Below, in pieces: positions 20,319-28,618 of a stretch of DNA of 64,000 bases. The notes under the pieces are model-generated. The model saw only the letters and a list, made by a program, of their open reading frames with translations, was not told the DNA's origin and did no database searches. Location: assembly GCA_947167635.1 (NCBI GenBank), contig CAMVIT010000001.1:86483-150482 (forward strand), written 5' to 3'. Position numbers and translations under genes: made by a program. Every line of letters starts with the position of its first letter. Within the stretch, counting starts at the first letter, position 1. The DNA comes from F23-D06 sp947167635. GTDB taxonomy: Bacteria; Bacteroidota; Bacteroidia; Bacteroidales; WCHB1-69.

Positions 20319-22373
20319 ATGAATTTATCGAAATACCCGCTGCTGAAAATCCTCTTACCCTACATGGTAGGCATATTGATGGCCTTTTTCTGCGACTTTT
20401 CAGGTAAAATCATCCCTTTTCTGTTTGTTGCCATTGCTTTTTTGTGGCTGATGATGCTCCTTATGTTGCGTTTAAAGCACTATAAGTGGCAGTGGATGAA
20501 AACAGTCACAATGGCTCTGGCATTCACTTTTGCGGGTATTTGCGCCACGACGCTCCGAATGTCACCCCGCATTTTGCCCGAACAGCGGGCCGCTGCACGG
20601 GAAAATCACGGGTTTCTTGTGCGTGTGACGGACTTTCCCGTGCCCCGTGCAAACAGCGACAAGGTAGTGGTGGAGCTGCTGCAGGCTGCCGCCGGCACTC
20701 CTCTGAAAGAGAAGGCGTTGCTCTATGTGCAAAAGGATTCCGCCGCACCCCTCCATTATGGTGATGTACTCGCCATCTCCACCACTCTCTCCGAGTTTGC
20801 GCCGTCCGCCAATCCTGATGCCTTCGACATGCGCCGCTACATGCAGCGGAAGGGGATTTTTCTGACAGGATATGTCCCCCGAGGCAATTGGCAGCTTCTG
20901 GACAATGTGCATCCGAATGCGATGAAGGCTTTCTCCCACGCTTTGCAACAACGGCTAGCCGCATGCTATGTCAACGTCGGCATGACAGGCCGCGAACTCG
21001 GCATTGTGCGTGCCATCCTGTTGGGCGACGACGACACTATGGAGCCCGAACTGCGCGCGGCATACGCCTCCGCCGGTGTCAGCCATATCCTCTGTGTCTC
21101 CGGCATGCATGTGGGCATCATCTTTATGATTCTCAACTTCCTGCTCAAACCCATGGATTTGTTTCCTGGCACACGGGTCGCCAAGGCACTCCTCCTGATG
21201 CTCTCCATCTGGCTCTATGCTAACATCACAGGACTGTCGCCATCGGTGACGCGCTCTGCCACGATGTTCACCTTCGTCACCATCGGCGGGGTGCTGCGCC
21301 GCAACACCAACATCTTCCACAGCTTGATGGCTTCGTTGTTCATATTGTTGGCCATCAAACCCTTGCTTCTTTTTGAAGTGGGTTTCCAACTCAGTTATTT
21401 TGCGGTTTTTGGCATTGTGCTGATCCAACCCCGCATCGCGGGGCTATATACCTGCAAAACCAGGATGGGCAACTATTTCTGGGAGCTGCTTTCCGTTTCT
21501 GTGGCGGCCCAAATCGCCACATTCCCCATCTCGGCACACTATTTCGGCACCTTCCCCAACTATTTTATGCTCTCCAACCTCACGGTAATCGCCCTGTCGT
21601 TTGTGGTGATGGTAACAGGCGCGGGACTGCTGGCAGTGTCGTTTGTACCCTTTGTCTCCAACGGCATCGCCTTCCTGCTGACGTGGGAGATTCGCATCAT
21701 GAACGCCATCGTCACCTTCGTGGAGGGACTGCCCGGAGCCGTGACCCGTGATATAGACCTCTCGGGCGGGCAGGTGCTGCTTCTTTACGTTGTCATTGCG
21801 ATGGCGTATTGTGCTATATGTTATCGCAAGCGCATGTGCGGTTGGGCTGCGCTTTCGGCATTGGTCCTGCTGTCGGGAACTTTTGCACTGCGGCGCGTGG
21901 CCATAGAGCGAAGAACGGAGATGGTGGCATACAACATTCGCAAGGTTAGCGCATTGGAGTTTTGTTACGGTGGCGAGTGCTTGCTCTTTTCGGACTCTAT
22001 CCGCGACGTCCGCAGTCCCCATTATACCTATTCCATCCAAAACCATGCACGCAAGTTGCACGCCCGCTGGACTTTCGTGCCCATTGATACGTTGTGCTAC
22101 GATACTCCGTTTCTGGTCAAGCGCGGGCCATTCATACAATTTGGGGACAAATGCTATTATCTGCTGAATAGGAAAGATAGGGTGTTGCCTGCTGAATTTC
22201 GGCCGCACGTCGATGTACTACTGCTGCAACATAATCCCACGATGCTGCCCGAGGAGGTGGCGGCAGCCTTGGATTTCGCTGCCGTCACGGCCGACGAGAC
22301 CAACACGCCATTCTACAAGGAGCGTTGGCGGAAGTATTGCGAAGAGAGAGAGATTTTGTTTGAGGCGAGGTGA
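20319..22373 (+). CDS. comEC: ComEC/Rec2-family DNA-uptake channel protein
   Basis: Polytopic inner-membrane protein with several N-terminal hydrophobic helices, then a soluble OB-like DUF4131 segment (~residues 95-190), then the competence domain with the signature VSHILCVSGMHVG (residues ~250-262) and about seven further helices. The C-terminal ~170 residues are soluble but lack the HxHxDH metallo-beta-lactamase motif found in long ComEC proteins. The 684-residue length fits the Bacteroidota form. In competent bacteria ComEC moves single-stranded DNA across the inner membrane. It lies 63 bases after the M16 gene, and may be co-transcribed with it. Confidence 0.9.
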   Translation: MNLSKYPLLKILLPYMVGILMAFFCDFSGKIIPFLFVAIAFLWLMMLLMLRLKHYKWQWMKTVTMALAFTFAGICATTLRMSPRILPEQRAAARENHGFLVRVTDFPVPRANSDKVVVELLQAAAGTPLKEKALLYVQKDSAAPLHYGDVLAISTTLSEFAPSANPDAFDMRRYMQRKGIFLTGYVPRGNWQLLDNVHPNAMKAFSHALQQRLAACYVNVGMTGRELGIVRAILLGDDDTMEPELRAAYASAGVSHILCVSGMHVGIIFMILNFLLKPMDLFPGTRVAKALLLMLSIWLYANITGLSPSVTRSATMFTFVTIGGVLRRNTNIFHSLMASLFILLAIKPLLLFEVGFQLSYFAVFGIVLIQPRIAGLYTCKTRMGNYFWELLSVSVAAQIATFPISAHYFGTFPNYFMLSNLTVIALSFVVMVTGAGLLAVSFVPFVSNGIAFLLTWEIRIMNAIVTFVEGLPGAVTRDIDLSGGQVLLLYVVIAMAYCAICYRKRMCGWAALSALVLLSGTFALRRVAIERRTEMVAYNIRKVSALEFCYGGECLLFSDSIRDVRSPHYTYSIQNHARKLHARWTFVPIDTLCYDTPFLVKRGPFIQFGDKCYYLLNRKDRVLPAEFRPHVDVLLLQHNPTMLPEEVAAALDFAAVTADETNTPFYKERWRKYCEEREILFEAR

Positions 22374-22385
22374 AGGGGTAGCTTG

Positions 22386-22415
22386 TCCGTAACTCTTTTT
22401 TTTAAGGGTTACGGA
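22386..22415. terminator. Hairpin after comEC
   Basis: An 8-bp stem (TCCGTAAC with GTTACGGA) encloses a T-rich loop, 12 bases after the comEC stop. No T-run follows it, so termination is uncertain. Confidence 0.4.
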
Positions 22416-22543
22416 TAGACTATCGTGTTTTATATATACTCACTTTTCTAACAACTTTCGGCAAAGAGCGAAACACCCACTCAGGAATTGTGGCTGACGA
22501 ACATACGTTGGATACTATTTTTGAAAATGAAGAATCCTTGTGT

Positions 22544-23086
22544 CTACCTTCTGCCCCTTCTTTGGTTGATGATGTCTCGCACCTGTTCGGCGTCGGATCT
22601 CGAGAACTTGCGCCCGATGATTTTCTCTCCTCCATAGGAGGTGATGATGATGTCGGTGCCGAGCAGGCTGGTGTTCAGCGTGACGGCGGAGATATTTTGC
22701 AAGGGGAGGGTGGTGGTGTCGCAGTTGATCAAATAGGTGTTGCGTTTACGCAGGGTCACGCTGTCGTTGTCGATGATGAGGACATCGGGACGTATGATGT
22801 TGCCGCCGTGCGTGATGGCGGATTTGAAGGTAACCGTTGGAAATTCCTGATAATCTGAACTGAACAGCGAAGAACTGGAAAAGACTTTATCGTAATCGGC
22901 TTCCGGCTCCTCATATTCGTCATCGGAATGTCCCGACATCTCCAGTTGGATGAGCATATCCACCACCTCTTTGGAGAGGCCGAGGTCTTTGCCTTTTGCA
23001 ATCAAGATGGCGTATTCCGAGGCGGAAATCTCCCCATCGGCAGCCATTGATGCGATAAGATTCTTGAAAATTTCTTCTTGTGACAT
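22544..23086 (-). CDS. TerB-like N-terminus fused to a PH-like C-terminus, 180 aa
   Basis: Residues ~1-50 form a short acidic helical unit with D-G-E-I-S-x-x-E, typical of TerB/DjlA-type helical repeats. After an Asp/Glu-rich linker, residues ~95-180 are beta-rich with a C-terminal helix (SDAEQVRDIINQR) and resemble the PH-like protein at 1892. The frame is open to 23236, but a minus-strand TATTTTTG at 23106-23113 puts the transcript start near 23100, so MSQEE at 23086 is chosen. The gene 1.4 kb upstream (23717-24460) shares the TerB-like start. Function unknown; TerB-type proteins are usually linked to membrane stress or phage and metal resistance modules. Confidence 0.65.
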   Translation of the reverse strand: MSQEEIFKNLIASMAADGEISASEYAILIAKGKDLGLSKEVVDMLIQLEMSGHSDDEYEEPEADYDKVFSSSSLFSSDYQEFPTVTFKSAITHGGNIIRPDVLIIDNDSVTLRKRNTYLINCDTTTLPLQNISAVTLNTSLLGTDIIITSYGGEKIIGRKFSRSDAEQVRDIINQRRGRR

Positions 23087-23318
23087 AGTGGGACAAATGA
23101 TGCGGCAAAAATAGGGAATTCTGTTCGATAATCTCATGTCGCGTTTCCATGCGAAAGTCGGTGCCGTCCATATTGTGTAAGGTTTCGGCCATTTTCTTGA
23201 TTGACGTGGCATGGCTGCGAACAGCTTCCGTGTCACCTTTTTCTTGCTGTATCTTAGCCGTCACGGCGTTCAGCAAGGTGAGGGATTCGAGGATTTTTTG
23301 ATAGGTTGAAGGGGACAT
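22920..23318 (-). CDS. Doubtful 132-aa ORF overlapping the TerB/PH-like gene
   Basis: The first ~75 residues have a normal helical protein composition (KILESLTLLNAV, TSIKKMAETLHNMDG). The rest overlaps the TerB/PH-like gene by 167 bases in another frame and turns Arg-rich, as shadow frames do. It could be a small gene truncated by a lost stop, or a chance ORF. No family recognised. Confidence 0.25.
   Translation of the reverse strand: MSPSTYQKILESLTLLNAVTAKIQQEKGDTEAVRSHATSIKKMAETLHNMDGTDFRMETRHEIIEQNSLFLPHHLSHYVTRRNFQESYRINGCRWGDFRLGIRHLDCKRQRPRPLQRGGGYAHPTGDVGTFR
23106..23113 (-). promoter_or_regulatory. -7 box for the TerB/PH-like gene
   Basis: Minus strand TATTTTTG, 19 bases upstream of the ATG at 23086. 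It lies inside the uncertain ORF 22920-23318. Confidence 0.5.
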
Positions 23319-23382
23319 AAAAAAAGAAGGTTAAAATGATTTATAAAATAACAAAATGTATCAGCGTATTAATCTACAATCA

Positions 23383-23431
23383 ATAGCACCATATATTTCT
23401 TGTTCACTATTCAAGAAATATATGGTGCTAT
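23383..23431. repeat. Perfect 20-bp inverted repeat with 9-nt loop
   Basis: ATAGCACCATATATTTCTTG (23383-23402) is exactly complementary to 23412-23431. It lies in the gap between the frameshifted small gene and the TerB/PH-like gene. No T-run follows on either strand, so this need not be a terminator. Confidence 0.75.
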
Positions 23432-23468
23432 ATAATACAGAAACCCTCTTTTAACAAAATCTATTCTG

Positions 23469-23667
23469 CTAAATTTTTTCAACTTTCCAATTTCCTGCTG
23501 ATGTATAACCTAATGTTTGAGAGTCTGTAAAACCCATGCGTTTTAATGCTTCTTCCTCTTTTTTTTGCCGTAGGTCCCCAATTAATTTGGCTCGAAGGAA
23601 CCATCAATTCAAATCCTTTTGTTACTTTACCCAAATTACGAGGTGCTGTTAATTTAAATGTAGCCAT
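23469..23667 (-). pseudogene. Small KLTA-family gene frameshifted in an A8 run
   Basis: It starts MATFKLTA at 23667. In the sequence as given, the frame passes through eight As (T-run 23559-23566 on the plus strand) and ends in an odd Arg-rich tail. With one A fewer, it reads EEEALKRMGF...NWKVEKI to a stop at 23469. That tail matches the end of the paralogue at 24507-24719 (...FIVEKL), so it is the original frame. The span of 199 nt is 66 codons plus one base. It could be a real pseudogene, a slippage-controlled gene or a sequencing error. Function unknown. Confidence 0.65.
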
Positions 23668-23716
23668 ATTTTTTTTCATGTTGCCTACTCTCTTCAAGAT
23701 TTTCGGCTTCCTCTTT

Positions 23717-24460
23717 TTATTTCCTGCTAAACGGATTGAGACTTTTGAGGAATTTTTTGCCCGCTTCTTTTGCCTTGTCTTTGGCGTATCCTCCGATGCC
23801 TTTTTCTTTCATTTCCTGAATGGCGTCAACGGTACCGTCTCCGATCAATGCCCTCGCAGATTTATCAGCGTATTTTTTTGCTTTGTTCTTCGAATATTCT
23901 TTTAATCCTTCCTGTTTCAATTCTGACGCATTGTCCACAATCCTGTCACCGACAACCTTTCTTGAAACCTTGTCTGCAAAGTTATGGATCTTGTCTTTTC
24001 TCCGCTGTTTTCTTTCTTGTCCATACAACTCCTCTTCTTGTTCATATTGATCAATGAAATCTTCGATTTGTTCTATTTCATCCGACAGTTGTCGTTCATG
24101 GTAATTCACTCTTTCTAAATATTTATCATCTTCATTCTCATTCCAATCCTCTTCATTATCCTCTTCGTTCCAATCCTCCTCTTCGTCCGAATCATTCTCC
24201 TCAGCAGAGGGATTCTTTTTGAGGTGATGTTGTTTGTTGTTGTCGCTGGATGGAAGCATCGCACCGTTATCGGTAGAACTATCCAAAACATTTAACTCCT
24301 TTTTGCGTTTGTACAATCGTGCATTCAAGATCATTTCAAACTCGTCAAGGTCAATGTTGAGAGGTTGGACTTTTTTAAGCAAAACCTGCTTTTCTTTTTC
24401 GGACAAATCACCGTCAATCAAGGCGGCATCTATTAATTCCTCTAATTGTGCGTCATACAT
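23717..24460 (-). CDS. TerB-like N-terminus with acidic linker and coiled/helical C-terminus, 247 aa
   Basis: Residues ~1-50 (EELIDAALIDGDLSEKEKQ) resemble a short TerB-type helical unit, like the gene at 22544. Residues ~75-110 are almost all D/E/N/W (an acidic low-complexity linker). The C-terminal half is basic with repeated A-D-K-x-x-R/K-x-x-x-G-D segments (NFADKVSRKVVGDRIV, KYADKSARALIGDGTV). This is a clear internal duplication of ~45 residues. No signal peptide or membrane helix. I start at MYDAQ (24460), because the upstream extension to 24568 reads as non-protein. It is flanked on both sides by small KLTA-type paralogues. Confidence 0.65.
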   Translation of the reverse strand: MYDAQLEELIDAALIDGDLSEKEKQVLLKKVQPLNIDLDEFEMILNARLYKRKKELNVLDSSTDNGAMLPSSDNNKQHHLKKNPSAEENDSDEEEDWNEEDNEEDWNENEDDKYLERVNYHERQLSDEIEQIEDFIDQYEQEEELYGQERKQRRKDKIHNFADKVSRKVVGDRIVDNASELKQEGLKEYSKNKAKKYADKSARALIGDGTVDAIQEMKEKGIGGYAKDKAKEAGKKFLKSLNPFSRK

Positions 24461-24506
24461 AATTTTAATTCTTGATTTTGGATGTGTTAAAAATCGTTCG
24501 TTGGCA

Positions 24507-24719
24507 TTACAATTTTTCAACGATAAAATCCGTGGAAATTGAATTAAGAGCGACGGGGCTGCCTCCAAACTGTTGTTGAATGGTTTTAATCACGTTCGGT
24601 TCGTTAGGGTAGTTCGTTCCTGATTCAGCATGTTGAAAAGACATACCTTTCCCTATAACGACTCTGAGTCCATTTCTTTCGCGAATGTCGCGTTTTGCGG
24701 TTAATTTGAATGAGTACAT
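24507..24719 (-). CDS. Small KLTA-family protein, 70 aa (intact paralogue)
   Basis: Starts MYSFKLTAKRD and ends FIVEKL. The first residues (x-x-FKLTA-x-R) and the last (VEK-I/L) match the frameshifted gene at 23469-23667, so the two are paralogues flanking the TerB-like gene. Predicted as a small beta-rich soluble domain with a central helix (NVIKTIQQQF). Function unknown. Local composition is A+T rich. Confidence 0.6.
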   Translation of the reverse strand: MYSFKLTAKRDIRERNGLRVVIGKGMSFQHAESGTNYPNEPNVIKTIQQQFGGSPVALNSISTDFIVEKL

Positions 24720-24908
24720 AATTATATTTTTTTTCCAGCCTACCTCCTTTCACGCGAATCGGCTTTCTCGTTTTTTTCAACCTGCAAAAGTATGCAATTC
24801 CTTCCACACCATTTTATTTCAACTTGGTTATAGTCGGTTCAATACATTTTGTATTGGTTCAATTTGTTTCAAAAAGTACCAAATCAACTAAAATTGTTGC
24901 ATTTTTAC

Positions 24909-24916
24909 TAATTTTG
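24909..24916 (+). promoter_or_regulatory. -7 box for the gene at 24948
   Basis: TAATTTTG matches TAnnTTTG and lies 31 bases before the ATG. No convincing TTTG at -33 is visible. Confidence 0.5.
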
Positions 24917-24947
24917 CCGTCGTATTCACTTTACCGACCATTTCGAC

Positions 24948-25505
24948 ATGATTGAAGAGAACATCGAGAAAATCAAGCAACAGGTTGCTGAAAAGTTCGG
25001 GCGCACGCTTGACACCACCGGCGACTTCGTGCAACTGTCCGACACGATAGCGGAGGCCATCAGGGAACGCGTGAGCAAAAGTACCCTTGAACGGCTATAT
25101 GGCTATGTGCCCTACCACGGCAAAGTCGGTGTCACCACCTGCTCCATCCTTGCCCGCTTTCTCGGATATCGGGGATGGTCGGATTTCTGCGAGCAGCAGG
25201 ATCAGTCGGACTTCATCACCGACGAGTGCGTTGAAAGCGCACGACTCAACGTGGGCGACATGGTGGAGTTCCAGTGGCTGCCCAATCGAACCTGCACGGC
25301 CAAGTGCCTCGGAGAAAGCATGTTTCTGATTGTTGAGGCCGCCAACGCCAAAATCAAGGTCGGTGACACCTTCACCACCACCGAGTTCCGCCTGAAACAA
25401 CCGCTCTACCTCACCATCCTGCCGGCCACCGAAGGCGGTGCGACAAAGGAGTATGTGGCGGGGTATCGGAACGGGATTTCGTATTTGAAGGTGAGGTCCG
25501 TGTAG
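24948..25505 (+). CDS. Putative DNA-binding-like protein, 185 aa
   Basis: The N-terminal ~85 residues contain a helical pattern VSKSTLERLYGYVP...TTCSILARFLGYRGWSDF. I recognise it from many uncharacterised Bacteroidota proteins (TL-x-R-x-x-GY, LA-x-x-LGY-x-x-W-x-D-F); it looks like a helix-turn-helix. The C-terminal ~95 residues form a small beta barrel. No signal peptide. Preceded by a -7 box. Its stop codon (TAG, 25503) is part of a REP-like palindrome. Role unknown, possibly regulatory. Confidence 0.6.
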   Translation: MIEENIEKIKQQVAEKFGRTLDTTGDFVQLSDTIAEAIRERVSKSTLERLYGYVPYHGKVGVTTCSILARFLGYRGWSDFCEQQDQSDFITDECVESARLNVGDMVEFQWLPNRTCTAKCLGESMFLIVEAANAKIKVGDTFTTTEFRLKQPLYLTILPATEGGATKEYVAGYRNGISYLKVRSV

Positions 25506-25529
25506 AGCCGCACTGCAGTGTGGCTCTAC
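25502..25529. repeat. REP-like palindrome, copy 1
   Basis: 28 bp, GTAGAGCC...GGCTCTAC with a GCACTGCAGTGT centre. It includes the stop codon of the gene ending at 25505. Related copies lie at 30449-30476 and 56411-56439. Confidence 0.75.
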
Positions 25530-25556
25530 TGAGCGTCTTTACACGTCTGGGACGAC

Positions 25557-27857
25557 CTACTGTTCCAACACTTTTAGCACGTTCTCCAAACTCTTATCCT
25601 TCATTTTTTTTACGGCAGTATTCAATTCGGCGACGTTGGGCTTGGATAAGGCGTTTTTGAAGATGTTTTGAACGTGAATGATTTTCCTGAGTTTTTCATT
25701 AGCATCACTGTCTGAAGTCCAGCCTATTTCTACCTTTTTGAAATACGCATTATAGACCTTGACGATATTCGAAGCATTTTTGTTACCCGTGATTTGGATA
25801 TTGTTGTTAGCGATTGACTTCCGAAAATCAATGAAAAATAGGCAGCTATCCTGCGTGGCAAGCAGGGCGTTCAACCTGTTAAGAGTTTCAGACAGGTCTT
25901 GCGACATCTTGACATCATACTTTTTCCGATATGACAGATATGACTTGTTGATATCCGAAAAGTCGTTGCCGGCTTGCTGCGCAATGACCAAATCGGTACT
26001 GTCTATTCTTTTTCTCAACGACAAAATGTAAAAGAAAGATTGGGCAATATTGTAATTATATCTGGCAGCCGCCAAATCCTTATCCACATCGTCTTTTACA
26101 CGTGATTTATCACCAAATAAGCTATATGCCTTATACACATCGGAATATTTTCCTTTTTTACATTTATAAAGTTCGTGAGAGATTTCTATCTTTTGATTTC
26201 GTAATTCTTCCACTTCATCCCATTTACTATGGATTTTTTGGGCTTTTTCAAAATCAAGAGAATGATCTTTATCTAAAATATAATAATACCCGGAATAATT
26301 CTTCCCTTCTTTAAAATATAATTGTGTTTGGTACACATCCGATTTGTATGCGTTGCGATACGTTGTGACCTTGCAGTAAACAATATATTGTTTGTCTTTC
26401 TTTCCCGTAATTGTTTTTCCTTGTATTTCAGTCGTTACTTGATCAAATTTGTATTCGACACTGTCTATGGAATAATCAACGATAGGTAAAAAACCAGAAA
26501 TAATTTGAGTGTTCAACTTGTCAAAAGGATTGGATTCAGAAGGATTAAAAGGCTTAGAATACATATTTTGCTGTTTTTCTTTTTCTATTTTAACGATGCT
26601 TTGCAAAAGAGATTCAGCAGTTGTTTGACACTCTTTTTTTGCATTAGAGATTTTAGCATCTTCGGCTTCTTTTTTAACAGCAGTCCTAATATTGTGAATG
26701 GCCTTGTCTATTTCTTGGTTTTGTGGAATTGTGAAAAAAGTTTTCGTATCTTTGACTTTAACATATCTATTCATTGACCTTACTTCCTTGTTGTGTTGTT
26801 TATAATAATTATCATTTACATATTCCAACAAATCACCATATCCACCATCTGCTAAATGTTTCTTATAAGTCTCTTTATATGTCGCAAGCCAATTGGGAAA
26901 TTCATCTTCTGGCATGATACGAAAGTCATTGGTTAGCTTATAAAGGTAATTGTATATCATCATCGGCCAGGGTATTCCGCAAAAGCCTTGTATGTCAACA
27001 TCGAAACGCTTACAGAACTCTCCAACGTACAGTTTACCCAATACATTTTTTGTGTCATAGTCAAATTCTTCAGCGGATTTGCGGTAGCCGTTTTGAAACA
27101 ACTCATAATCAGACATATCGGCCAAACGCTCCTTGATGGAATCTGGTATGGTTGGAACTTCTTTGGATGTCATTTGATGGTCGTTGTTATACTGTATTTT
27201 GGATAGTAGAAAGCCGTTCGCCATTTTGTAGGAGACATAACCCTCGGGATGATTGAAAGCATCCTTTCTGTCAATATTAATGGTTTCGTATTCACCTTGG
27301 TTTACATGACCATATACACGACTACTGATAGCTCCGAAATTGGGGGTGTTGGATTCATAATCGCCCGACATGACTCCATCCGTGAAATTGGCTGTTTGCA
27401 CATCGGTCTTTCCCTCATCCGTCCAAGTGAATTTCCATAGTCCGTGGGGCTTCCCCATTTTCCATCCTGTGACAACAGTCTTGGTCATGCTGTATTTCGT
27501 GCTCTCTTGGAACCTCTTGTGCATGGAGCCGTTCGCCGTGGCCGTGGATTTCACGGTTCCGTCCAGTTTGCCGTCCTTATAGTTTGCCGTAACATTGAAG
27601 GTGACTTTTATGTTGCCTGTTCGAAAGATATCTTCGGTAAAAGATTTTGACCCAGAACAGGAATAGGAACCATGTTTCACATAACTGCCGTTTTCATCGA
27701 TGTAATAGGAATAGGTTTCCTTACAGTCAACTTTGTAACTGTATCCCATCCCAACAAAGACTTCAACCTCTTTGGTGCCCGATTGGGTTTTAATGTTTTG
27801 AGCTCCGACATTGAGCAACAGCGTAAACGCTAAAATCAACAAGAAAATCTTTTTCAT
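25557..27857 (-). CDS. Secreted protein with MORN-like repeats, 766 aa
   Basis: Starts with a signal peptide (MKKIFLLILAFTLLLNVGAQ). The start at 27857 is favoured over 27881 because the -7 box at 27879-27886 overlaps the longer form. Residues ~60-240 carry MORN-type G-x-W/K-x-x-G-x-x-x-G strands (YKDGKLDGTV, MGKPHGLWKFTW, FTDGVMSGDYES). The rest is helical, Lys/Asp-rich and unrecognised. There is no T9SS sorting domain or lipobox, so it is probably periplasmic. A+T-rich composition suggests later acquisition. It stands alone between a convergent gene and the Fic pseudogene. Confidence 0.75.
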   Translation of the reverse strand: MKKIFLLILAFTLLLNVGAQNIKTQSGTKEVEVFVGMGYSYKVDCKETYSYYIDENGSYVKHGSYSCSGSKSFTEDIFRTGNIKVTFNVTANYKDGKLDGTVKSTATANGSMHKRFQESTKYSMTKTVVTGWKMGKPHGLWKFTWTDEGKTDVQTANFTDGVMSGDYESNTPNFGAISSRVYGHVNQGEYETINIDRKDAFNHPEGYVSYKMANGFLLSKIQYNNDHQMTSKEVPTIPDSIKERLADMSDYELFQNGYRKSAEEFDYDTKNVLGKLYVGEFCKRFDVDIQGFCGIPWPMMIYNYLYKLTNDFRIMPEDEFPNWLATYKETYKKHLADGGYGDLLEYVNDNYYKQHNKEVRSMNRYVKVKDTKTFFTIPQNQEIDKAIHNIRTAVKKEAEDAKISNAKKECQTTAESLLQSIVKIEKEKQQNMYSKPFNPSESNPFDKLNTQIISGFLPIVDYSIDSVEYKFDQVTTEIQGKTITGKKDKQYIVYCKVTTYRNAYKSDVYQTQLYFKEGKNYSGYYYILDKDHSLDFEKAQKIHSKWDEVEELRNQKIEISHELYKCKKGKYSDVYKAYSLFGDKSRVKDDVDKDLAAARYNYNIAQSFFYILSLRKRIDSTDLVIAQQAGNDFSDINKSYLSYRKKYDVKMSQDLSETLNRLNALLATQDSCLFFIDFRKSIANNNIQITGNKNASNIVKVYNAYFKKVEIGWTSDSDANEKLRKIIHVQNIFKNALSKPNVAELNTAVKKMKDKSLENVLKVLEQ

Positions 27858-27878
27858 AGCTACATGTTTTTTGAGTTG

Positions 27879-27886
27879 CAAAAATA
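27879..27886 (-). promoter_or_regulatory. -7 box for the MORN-like protein gene
   Basis: Minus strand TATTTTTG, 21 bases upstream of the ATG at 27857. Confidence 0.55.
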
Positions 27887-27947
27887 CATAATGACATGAT
27901 TAGCATTTTGATTCAAGTTAACTCAAGTTATTCCAAAAAGTGACGAT

Positions 27948-28579
27948 TCAAACAGCATGCTTTTCCTTGCGACATCTTGCGATTTTTAGAAAAACAATTT
28001 CCTTGCAGCAAAGTCTTGCCGATAAGCTTGTTTTCATCAGATAATGAACTATTCCTGCTTTTAACAAAGGATAATCGTCAGATTGCTTCACGTCTGCCAC
28101 CAATTCTTTCAGCAACGGCATGATGTCATCGCTCATCGGGGGATGTATTCGGGAATATAGGTTGCTTCGTTATGGACGGCAAACAAAACTCCAGGAGGCA
28201 TGGGACCTCGGATGCCTGTTTTTTCCTTGCTCTCGCCTTGGACAACCTGTTTCTGCAAGTCGAGAATCAACTCCATCGAGAAAGGATTCCGTTCTTTCAA
28301 GAAGTGTTCAGACAGTTCCAGGGCTGCAAAGTAGTTACGCACCTCCTGTTCGGGTTTGAGGAAATGAAGGTTCTTTGCTTCGATGGCGGAATCCGATTGT
28401 TCTTCTGTGAGAGGATTGCCCTCGATTTGCGTGGAAGCGAAAGAACTTTTCTTTTTCGTATTTTTCCGCAGCTTGTCGGTCAAGGAAAGGGGCATCTTGA
28501 AGTTGCCAAAGTGTGCCCGACATTCTTCGAAGGAAAGTATTCGGTTGAGCATCTCGTTGGTAAGTGTGATTTTTATCAT
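27948..28579 (-). pseudogene. Broken Fic/DOC-family gene
   Basis: From MIKITLTN (28579) the protein has the N-terminal inhibitory motif of class II Fic proteins (STQIEGN, S-x-x-x-E-G), then RNYFAALE and GIRGPMPPGVLF as in Fic proteins. It stops after YIPEYIPR at 28133. A +C in the run of five Cs (28139-28143) would restore the frame and continue P-P-M-S-DDIMPLLKELVADV...PLLKAGIVHY, the usual lead-in to the catalytic loop. The active-site HPFxxGNGR is absent; the frame runs into an unrelated 20-odd residues and ends at 27948. AMPylation activity is therefore lost. Confidence 0.75.
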
Positions 28580-28618
28580 CAAAATTTCAATATATAGCCG
28601 CACGGATGAGCAGCTCTC

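Noticed and set aside
22490..22858. 122-codon plus-strand frame
   Set aside because: Antisense to the TerB/PH-like gene; Asp/Gly-rich with no recognisable features.
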